Origin: Clostridiaceae bacterium DTU079
GTDB lineage: Bacteria > Bacillota > Clostridia > Acetivibrionales > Acetivibrionaceae
Assembly: GCA_001512505.1 (NCBI GenBank)
Contig: LFSC01000012.1
Location: 1 to 59,885, forward strand
Direction: 5' to 3'
Length of the DNA stretch: 59,885 nucleotides
Both the position numbers and the translations under genes were made by a program. Positions 42,802 through 49,126 of this stretch are shown here, one piece after another; positions within the stretch are counted from its first letter, which is position 1, and the number at the start of each line of letters is the position of its first letter. The notes under the pieces were generated by a model, which was given only the letters and a program-made list of their open reading frames with translations, did no database searches and was not told the origin of the DNA.

Positions 42802-44475
42802 TTACTTGTAGAAACAGCTTCCTCCAATAAACTCCCTTATTATAGAATTAATTGGAATTTCCTTTGTTTCTATAGGTAAAAAGTTTGTTAAAAACTCAAT
42901 CAATCTTCTAGCCTCGGAGTATTCCGGCTGTGATATGTCTATATCGGCCAACAGCGGTTCTGCATAGGTCTTCAAAACACCTAACTCAAATATAAGTGCC
43001 GAATTGAACATTACATCAGCCTCTTCCTGGAAGGGGAATATGTTTTTCTCCTCACCCCTTCTGACTGAAGGCCACCTTTTTATAGTGTTTATGGCGCTGC
43101 ATCCTCTAAACTGAAAATCCCTCACTATTCTTCTTATTATTCTTGTATCCGTGGTAGGTATTCTGTTGTGGTCATCAATATTCATTGATGTCAGTGCACT
43201 AACATATATTTTAAATTTGCTCTCCTTCGGTATTGAAGCGGTCAGCTTTTCATTAAGCCCATGTATTCCTTCTATTATAAGAATCTGATTTTCCGTTATT
43301 TTCAGTTTCCTGCAATAGTCCTCCCTACAGCCCTTATGAAAATTAAAAATCGGTATGTCAACCTCTTTTCCGGAGATTAAGTCGGAAAGATGTTGGTTAA
43401 AAAGCATCAAATCTATAGCCTCAAGAGCTTCAAAATCATAATCCCCGGTTTCGTCCCTCGGCGTAAGCTCCCTGTCGACAAAATAATCGTCAAGAGATAT
43501 TGTAACTGGCTTCAAACCGTTTACTCTCAGCTGTATGGAAAGTCTATGGGCAAAAGTTGTTTTCCCCGAGGAAGACGGTCCGGCAATTAAAACAATTTTC
43601 TTTTTATTCTTGTTAAAGGCTATCATGTCTGCAATCTGTGCAATTTTTTTCTCATGCAGGGCTTCTGCAACTCTTATCATCTCATTTATTTTGCCCTCTT
43701 TAACAATATCATTCAATGCGCCCACATTGGCAACTCCAAGTATATTGCCCCAGTTTTTATACTCCTTGAAAATGCTGAAAAGTTTCTTTTGCTCTTTAAA
43801 TTTCGGTATAACCTCAGGATTTGATTTGTCGGGGTACATCAATATTAAGCCCGGCGAATAGTATTTAACGTCAAAATACTTAAGATATCCGGTATCCGGT
43901 ACCATATATCCGTAAAAATAATCCTCAAATTCCTCACATTTGTAAATGGTCACATAAGGCTTTTCCCTATGCTCTATTGCATGATACCTGTCCATCCTTC
44001 CAACCTTTCTGAAAACCTCTTTGGCTTCATCTATGGACATTATCTTCTTTACAAAAGGAATTTTTGATGCAACAATTTCCTGCATCCTGTTTTTAATCAA
44101 ATCCACCTCTTCAACAGTAAGCAGTGTATCCCCTTTAACTTCACAGTATATTCCTTTACTTATGGAATGACCTATTATAACCTTTCTATCCGGAAAAAGG
44201 TCATTCACAGCCTTTATCAAAATAAAGCTAAGGCTCCTTCTGTATATTCTCATGCCATCATCATAAGTCAGATCGATAAATTCTACTTTACAATTATCAT
44301 ACAAATGGTAGCTCAATTCCTTTATATCATTGTTAACCTTAGCCGCAACAATGGCAGATTTATAGTTCTTTTGATATTCAGCACTCAATTCCAGCAAGGA
44401 TATTCCTTCAAATACTTCCCTTTCGCTTCCATCAGGGAACTTTACTTTGATTAAACTAAGATTATTCTCTCTCAT
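42802..44475 (-). CDS. Uridine kinase-like nucleoside kinase with TGS/SAD-type N-terminus
   Basis: 557 residues. The first ~60 residues resemble the TGS domain (VKFPDGSEREVFEGISLLELS), next comes a threonyl-tRNA-synthetase-type second additional domain (DLFPDRKVIIGHSISKGIYCEV), and the C-terminal half is a uridine-kinase-type P-loop enzyme (IAGPSSSGKTTFAHRL, ISLDDYFVDR, IEGIHGLNE). This fusion is common in Firmicutes and annotated as nucleoside/uridine kinase; its substrate is uncertain. The ATG at 44475 follows AAGGAG, so the frame to 44517 is not used. Single gene. Confidence 0.85.
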   Translation of the reverse strand: MRENNLSLIKVKFPDGSEREVFEGISLLELSAEYQKNYKSAIVAAKVNNDIKELSYHLYDNCKVEFIDLTYDDGMRIYRRSLSFILIKAVNDLFPDRKVIIGHSISKGIYCEVKGDTLLTVEEVDLIKNRMQEIVASKIPFVKKIMSIDEAKEVFRKVGRMDRYHAIEHREKPYVTIYKCEEFEDYFYGYMVPDTGYLKYFDVKYYSPGLILMYPDKSNPEVIPKFKEQKKLFSIFKEYKNWGNILGVANVGALNDIVKEGKINEMIRVAEALHEKKIAQIADMIAFNKNKKKIVLIAGPSSSGKTTFAHRLSIQLRVNGLKPVTISLDDYFVDRELTPRDETGDYDFEALEAIDLMLFNQHLSDLISGKEVDIPIFNFHKGCREDYCRKLKITENQILIIEGIHGLNEKLTASIPKESKFKIYVSALTSMNIDDHNRIPTTDTRIIRRIVRDFQFRGCSAINTIKRWPSVRRGEEKNIFPFQEEADVMFNSALIFELGVLKTYAEPLLADIDISQPEYSEARRLIEFLTNFLPIETKEIPINSIIREFIGGSCFYK

Positions 44476-44877
44476 ATGAAACAAACTCCTTGTGACTTTT
44501 AGATAGTTACTACTCAATCATTCTACAATAAATATTAAAATTCCTCTTTTATCTGAAAAATTCCGGCAGTAAAGCTTTATAAAACAATTTCTTTATCACT
44601 TAAACATATTTTGATAAATAATTTATATAATTAGATTTCCTTTGATACAAACTATTATAACAAGGTATACAATACTTTTTGCTTAACGATGTTTTTATCT
44701 TGCTTTTATTTACACAAATAATATGTTGCTATATATATTATGAATTGACAGATAACATTGCTATAATATACAATAAGAAAGGCTCACAGGACAATGGAAT
44801 ACATTGGTTTTTGTCCTGTTTACCTAATGGAATCAAAAATTTATTAAAAATATATTAACATTAAGAGGTTTGGCGTT
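44476..44877. other. Gene-free divergent region before prfC
   Basis: About 400 AT-rich bases between divergent genes. Contains the extended -10 promoter (44759-44767) and an exact 9-bp hairpin acaggacaa/ttgtcctgt (44786-44794 and 44811-44819) in the prfC leader RNA, without a T-run. Confidence 0.45.
44759..44767 (+). promoter_or_regulatory. Extended -10 promoter of prfC
   Basis: TGCTATAAT: a TG one base before a perfect TATAAT (44762-44767), 111 bases upstream of the prfC start. The TTGACA close by (about 44746) is too near to be its -35. Confidence 0.55.
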
Positions 44878-46491
44878 ATGCAGAATATAACAAATAGTAA
44901 AATATCCAATGAAGTTGAAAGAAGAAGAACTTTTGCAATTATATCCCACCCCGATGCCGGTAAAACGACCATTACCGAGAAGTTACTGCTTTATGGTGGA
45001 GCAATAGGGCTGGCGGGGTCTGTTAAAGCCAGAAAAGCAAATAAATATGCAGTATCCGATTGGATGGAAATTGAAAAGCAGAGAGGTATCTCGGTTACCT
45101 CAAGTGTAATGCAATTTGAATATAACAACTTTTGTATTAATATTTTGGACACACCGGGGCACCAGGACTTCAGTGAGGATACATACCGAACCCTTATGGC
45201 TGCCGATAGCGTAGTCATGCTTATTGACGGTGCCAAAGGAGTTGAGGCTCAAACCATTAAACTGTTTCACGTTTGTAAGATGAGAGGAATACCCATATTC
45301 ACCTTTGTTAATAAAATGGACAGGGCAAGCAAGGATCCTTTCGAACTCATGGAGGAGATTGAAAATGTCTTGGGTATACGTTCATACCCAATGAACTGGC
45401 CTATAGGAACAGACGGTGATTTTAAAGGAGTATACAACAGAAAACTTGCCCAGATAGAATTATTTGAAGGTGGCAACCATGGTCAAAGTTTTGTTTCCTC
45501 CACCAAAGGCAGTGTTGATGATAAAATATTCGCAGATCTTTTAGGAGAGCATTATCATAAAAGACTTTGTGAAGAAATTGAGCTTCTTGATATGGCCGGA
45601 GACAGTTTTGATAAAGAAAAGGTTCTTAAAGGTGAGCTTACTCCCATGTTCTTTGGAAGTGCCATGACCAATTTCGGTGTTCAGCCCTTCCTCGAAGAAT
45701 TCTTAAAGCTTGCTCCTAAACCGGGTTTTAAAAAATCCTCCATTGGCGACATAGACCCGGAATCGGATAAGTTTAGCGGATTTGTGTTCAAGATTCAAGC
45801 CAATATGAACCCTGCCCATAGGGACAGAATAGCTTTTATTCGTATCTGCTCAGGCCGTTTTTATCGCGGAATGTCAGTTTACCATGTCCAGGGGAAAAAG
45901 GAAATCCGGCTTTCCCAGCCACAACAGTTCATGGCTCAGGAACGCAACATTGTCGAGGAAGCCTATGCCGGAGATATAATCGGTGTGTTTGACCCTGGAA
46001 TATTCCACATAGGCGACACATTAAGCGAGGGCAGCAATGAGCTTAAGTTTGAAGGTATGCCCATATTCCCGGCCGAAAATTTTGCCAGGGTTACACCGGC
46101 AGATACTATGAAGCGCAAGCAGTTTGTTAAGGGAATCAATCAGCTTTCTGAAGAAGGTGCCATACAGGTATTTAAGCAAATCGATATCGGAATTGAATCT
46201 CTGATCATCGGAGTTGTAGGGGTTCTCCAGTTTGAAGTTCTGGAATACAGGTTAAAGAACGAGTATGGAGTTGATTTGCGAATCCAGCATCTTCCTCATA
46301 AACATGCCCGCTGGATTATGAACGAGGGTTTGGATCCTCGAAAGCTTACTCTCACAAGCTCAACGATGTTAGTCCATGATGTAGATGAAAGATATGTTCT
46401 TTTATTTGAAAATGAATGGTCCATTAGATGGGCTGAAGAAAAGAACAGCTCTTTACAACTGGTTGATATAGCTAAAAAAGATTCTTATTAA
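44878..46491 (+). CDS. prfC: Peptide chain release factor 3
   Basis: 537 residues of translational GTPase. G1 HPDAGKTT, the switch II DTPGHQDFSEDTYR that separates RF3 from EF-G, NKMDR and a long C-terminal region (KGINQLSEEGAIQVF, LQFEVLEYRLKNEYGV) are RF3-specific. RF3 removes RF1/RF2 from the ribosome after termination. TTAAGAGGTTTGGCGTT precedes the ATG. Single gene with a terminator. Confidence 0.95.
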   Translation: MQNITNSKISNEVERRRTFAIISHPDAGKTTITEKLLLYGGAIGLAGSVKARKANKYAVSDWMEIEKQRGISVTSSVMQFEYNNFCINILDTPGHQDFSEDTYRTLMAADSVVMLIDGAKGVEAQTIKLFHVCKMRGIPIFTFVNKMDRASKDPFELMEEIENVLGIRSYPMNWPIGTDGDFKGVYNRKLAQIELFEGGNHGQSFVSSTKGSVDDKIFADLLGEHYHKRLCEEIELLDMAGDSFDKEKVLKGELTPMFFGSAMTNFGVQPFLEEFLKLAPKPGFKKSSIGDIDPESDKFSGFVFKIQANMNPAHRDRIAFIRICSGRFYRGMSVYHVQGKKEIRLSQPQQFMAQERNIVEEAYAGDIIGVFDPGIFHIGDTLSEGSNELKFEGMPIFPAENFARVTPADTMKRKQFVKGINQLSEEGAIQVFKQIDIGIESLIIGVVGVLQFEVLEYRLKNEYGVDLRIQHLPHKHARWIMNEGLDPRKLTLTSSTMLVHDVDERYVLLFENEWSIRWAEEKNSSLQLVDIAKKDSY

Positions 46492-46509
46492 GATATGTTT
46501 ACTGTTTAT

Positions 46510-46542
46510 AAAGCACCGGGAATTAACGCCTCGGTGCTTTGT
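46510..46542 (+). terminator. Rho-independent terminator after prfC
   Basis: aaagcaccg (46510-46518) is exactly complementary to cggtgcttt (46532-46540), then gtta. 19 bases past the stop. Confidence 0.8.
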
Positions 46543-46556
46543 TAGTTCATTTTTCC

Positions 46557-46583
46557 TATCACTCACTTCGGCATATCAATTTT
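46557..46583. repeat. Cassette spacer repeat, copy A
   Basis: tatcactcacttcggcatat and the next bases match 47196-47223 (ctattcactcgcttcagcat and onward) at roughly 85%. In each place the repeat lies just after the stop codon of a small minus-strand frame. Confidence 0.5.
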
Positions 46584-46662
46584 GTAACAATTTATCGTCA
46601 AGTTCCACATTCAAAGCATTTTCTGTTATTATATCTTTCATCTTCTTATTCATATTAACCAT
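46576..46662 (-). CDS. Possible 28-residue open frame
   Basis: Starts at an ATG after GGGAG at good spacing and reads MVNMNKKMKDIITENALNVE before ending KLLQN. It lies three bases after a 29-residue frame (46666-46755). Composition is protein-like, but the size means chance is possible; it may be a remnant of a longer cassette gene. Confidence 0.25.
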   Translation of the reverse strand: MVNMNKKMKDIITENALNVELDDKLLQN

Positions 46663-46665
46663 AAT

Positions 46666-46755
46666 TTATACTCCCAATATTTTTAGTTCTTCCTTTATTT
46701 GTGACAACTTTTTTTGGCAATTGTCTTTATTCCTACCTTGCTCTGTTTCAATCAT
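46666..46755 (-). CDS. Possible 29-residue open frame
   Basis: ATG at 46755; MIETEQGRNKDNCQKKLSQI and onward, predicted helical. Its 3' end carries the ribosome site for the next tiny frame. No family recognised; no strong ribosome site of its own. Possibly decayed. Confidence 0.2.
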   Translation of the reverse strand: MIETEQGRNKDNCQKKLSQIKEELKILGV

Positions 46756-46815
46756 GGTGTCTTCAGAAGGTATCCTTTACAAGCTGATTTTCTGATTTTT
46801 TTTGATGCCCTTAAA

Positions 46816-47193
46816 TCATAATGGATTATCACATCTCCACTCCAAATCCAATCTGGAATAATCTTGTAAATACTTATCTAGCTCGTTTTCCAAATCTTCT
46901 ATACTTTTAATATCAGTTATAAATTCCTCATTGACCAGTTCATCCTGAGTAACATCCCAATCATTTTCTATATACTCTTTTCTCACTTCATATTTTCTTA
47001 ACCAAAAAAGACAGTTTTCTTTGTTTTTTGCATTTAAATACTTTGAAACCGCAGTTTTAGAACCATTTTCATTAATCATATAGGCGCCAATAACTACAAA
47101 ACATCTCAAATCGCCGGAAGTCGGTAAAATCTCTGCCGCTAATGAATTGCCTACCATCAAATTATTCACCTGTTTTGTGTTTAATTTTCCCAT
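46816..47193 (-). CDS. Hypothetical protein in immunity-like islet
   Basis: 125 residues, acidic, no membrane or signal segments. N-terminal half looks alpha/beta (LRCFVVIGAYMINENGS), the C-terminal half helical and rich in Asp/Glu. I recognise no family. The position between a barstar gene and spacer repeats suggests an immunity-type or cassette gene. A weak ribosome site precedes the ATG at 47193. Confidence 0.5.
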   Translation of the reverse strand: MGKLNTKQVNNLMVGNSLAAEILPTSGDLRCFVVIGAYMINENGSKTAVSKYLNAKNKENCLFWLRKYEVRKEYIENDWDVTQDELVNEEFITDIKSIEDLENELDKYLQDYSRLDLEWRCDNPL

Positions 47194-47195
47194 AT

Positions 47196-47223
47196 CTATT
47201 CACTCGCTTCAGCATACCAATTT
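47196..47223. repeat. Cassette spacer repeat, copy B
   Basis: Partner of 46557-46583. It begins three bases before the ATG of the 46816-47193 gene and ends just past the stop of the fragment at 47225-47383. Confidence 0.5.
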
Positions 47224-47224
47224 C

Positions 47225-47383
47225 TTAAGAAAGTCCCAATGCTTCGGGCAAACAATGAATAGCATCAACTAATTCATATGCCCTATCTAAATTTTTTAGT
47301 CTTGTTGTCCACACATTTCTCAAACACCAAACCTCTTCATTAGTCCTCAATTCTATGGATTTAATATTACAGTAACTCTGTAG
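47225..47383 (-). pseudogene. C-terminal gene fragment
   Basis: A frame without a start codon (opens after TGA at 47384-47386, inside the barstar 3' end in another frame) encodes NEEVWCLRNVWTTRLKNLDR and onward to a TAA. Protein-like, so probably the remaining end of a lost gene. Confidence 0.4.
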
Positions 47384-47724
47384 TCAAGAAATATTTTAAT
47401 AATAGCCGTAAAAAGTTCACAATCTCCTTTCTCTTCAAATACCGGCTTATCAAGCAAAAATTCAGTTTCTTCTCTGACACTTTCTATTTCTTTTAACCAT
47501 GCTTCTCTATCTAACATATTAGCAGACTTTTTTGAATCATTCCATATAATTGTAAAAGGCACTTGTGCCCCAAATCCACCGCACAGACAATCCCTTAAAG
47601 ATGTCAAATCAAAACCGAAATAACCGCCTGGGCCATTTATTGCTTCTCCCAGTGCGCAAAAAAATGATGTGTAATCAGTTATTATTGAGCCGTCCAGATA
47701 ATAAACTTCATCTGTTTTATCAAT
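47353..47724 (-). CDS. Barstar-family protein (orphan RNase inhibitor-like), non-AUG start
   Basis: 123 residues if it starts at ATT 47724. The barstar core is unmistakable: VYYLDGSIITDYTSFFCALG, NGPGGYFGFDLTSLRDCLCGGFG, FTIIWND. AAGGAG (47735-47730) has a five-base spacing to this ATT; no ATG, GTG or TTG is available in frame before the domain. The ATT overlaps the TAA of the upstream SLH gene (TAATT), implying reinitiation. Barstars inhibit barnase-type ribonucleases, and no such nuclease is nearby. Alternatively the start has been lost and the gene is decaying. Confidence 0.7.
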   Translation of the reverse strand: MDKTDEVYYLDGSIITDYTSFFCALGEAINGPGGYFGFDLTSLRDCLCGGFGAQVPFTIIWNDSKKSANMLDREAWLKEIESVREETEFLLDKPVFEEKGDCELFTAIIKIFLDYRVTVILNP

Positions 47725-48065
47725 TATTTCTCCTTTTTAAATATGTTTGATACCATAGCAGTAAACTCTGCTCTGGTTACATAATTGTCGGGTCTGAACA
47801 GGCCATCATCGTAACCTGCAACCCATTTTTTACTTACAAATTTCTCTATAACATCTTTGCACCAATGATTTTTTATATCCGGAAAACTCAGTTTTTCATC
47901 ATTACTATTGACATTAGATGACTTTTGAACATCACTGCTATAAGAGTTCTGTTCTAAAGTACTAATCTCATTGGATGAATTTAATCCTTCAGCAGCTTAA
48001 ACAAGGCTTGTCATTATCATAGAAATAATAAGTATATAAGAATTAATTTTAGTTTTAATTCCCAT
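47724..48065 (-). pseudogene. SLH-domain secreted protein with nonsense codon in its signal peptide
   Basis: From an ATG (48065) after GGGGGAT, codons 1-22 encode a signal peptide ending SLV, codon 23 is TAA (47997-47999), then AAEGLNSSNEIST continues in frame for 91 codons. The C-terminal half is one SLH domain (FPDIKNHWCKDVIEKFV, YDDGLFRPDNYVTRAEFTAM). One substitution would restore it. It is either inactivated or read through. Confidence 0.7.
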
Positions 48066-48293
48066 ATTTTATTATCCCCCAATAAAACATATCATTTTTA
48101 AATGATATTATAATATACAATAACTTACTATGGAAGAATAATTTTTAATTTAAACATTCTTTTTTATTTAAAAGGTACATTAGTTACTTACCATGTTCAG
48201 ATTTGTCTACAAAACTATTTCACTTAATTGAATTTACATAATTTTTATTATATAATTATTTTTTAATAATAAATACTAAAGGAGTTGGTAATC
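48066..48293. other. AT-rich divergent spacer
   Basis: 228 bases between two divergently oriented secreted-protein genes. It holds their ribosome sites and presumably promoters; no distinct operator or repeat was seen. Confidence 0.4.
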
Positions 48294-49048
48294 ATGAAAA
48301 AAAGAATTGGAGTAAACTCATCGTCTCAATCATTGCTGTTATTTTATGTACAGGTGTCGTTGCCTTTGCCTCTTCATTAACCACTGAGATTAAGGCAATA
48401 CTAAGCCAAGAAGTAACAATCAGGTATGGTGGAGAAGTTCAGAACATGAAAGACGGTTCAGGTAATCCAGTATACCCTATTATTTATAACGGTACTACAT
48501 ATCTACCTGTTCGTGCAATCAGCAATATGCTGGATATCCCTGTAGATTGGGATGCAAGTACTAAAACTGTTATTTTAGGAACTGAGGAAAAACCACCCAA
48601 AAGTCTATTAAGCTTTGAAGGAAAAACTTCTGATTTTAGTAGCAGGGTAACCGACAAAGGTTCCCTTACTGTAAAAGGAGCCGATGGAGCAGATATCGTG
48701 TATAATGACGGAATATGCTTTAGAATTTGGAACGGAACTGCTTCTGCAAATATTGACAGGGCATATCAAGCAAAAATAGAAGGAGGTTACACCAAATTAT
48801 CCTTTGATGCATATATTGCTGCTTCCAGTAATGACATAGAGGGTAAAACACCATATGAAATCTATGTTTATAACGTGGATACTAAAGAAAATCTGGCAGC
48901 TATAACTGTCACTGCAGGTGAAATAAAAAAAGTTGAAGGCATTGACATCACTGGAGTAAAAACTATCGGTTTTGCTGCAAATTGCATTAAAATTCTCAAA
49001 GGTTCTGATTCTGACCGCGCATATTTCTTTAATCCTGTTGTTGAATAA
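48294..49048 (+). pseudogene. Secreted stalk-domain (copper amine oxidase N-terminal-like) protein, frameshifted after the start codon
   Basis: AAGGAGTTGGTAATC precedes ATG 48294, followed by seven A. Read as is, the frame stops after 28 codons. With eight A it would read MKKKNWSKLIVSIIAVILC, a perfect signal peptide, and continue in frame through GVVAFASSL into the intact remainder. The mature part has a stalk domain (IIYNGTTYLPVRAISNMLDI) and a beta-rich C-terminal domain (FSSRVTDKGSLTV). The A-run means sequencing error, pseudogene or slippage-controlled expression are all possible. Confidence 0.75.
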
Positions 49049-49080
49049 TAATTTTATAATCTACCTCACGAACCACCAAA

Positions 49081-49117
49081 AAAGGGCTTCCAAAACCGGA
49101 AGCCCCTTTGATTTTTT
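49081..49117. terminator. Bidirectional hairpin terminator
   Basis: gggcttcc and ggaagccc (49084-49091 and 49098-49105) pair, with AAA and TTT flanks and a T-run to 49117. It lies between convergent genes. Confidence 0.8.
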
Positions 49118-49126
49118 ATTAACATA

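Noticed and set aside
44746-44767. TTGACA with TATAAT before prfC as a -35/-10 pair
   Set aside because: Spacing is only 11 bases; the extended -10 alone explains the promoter better.
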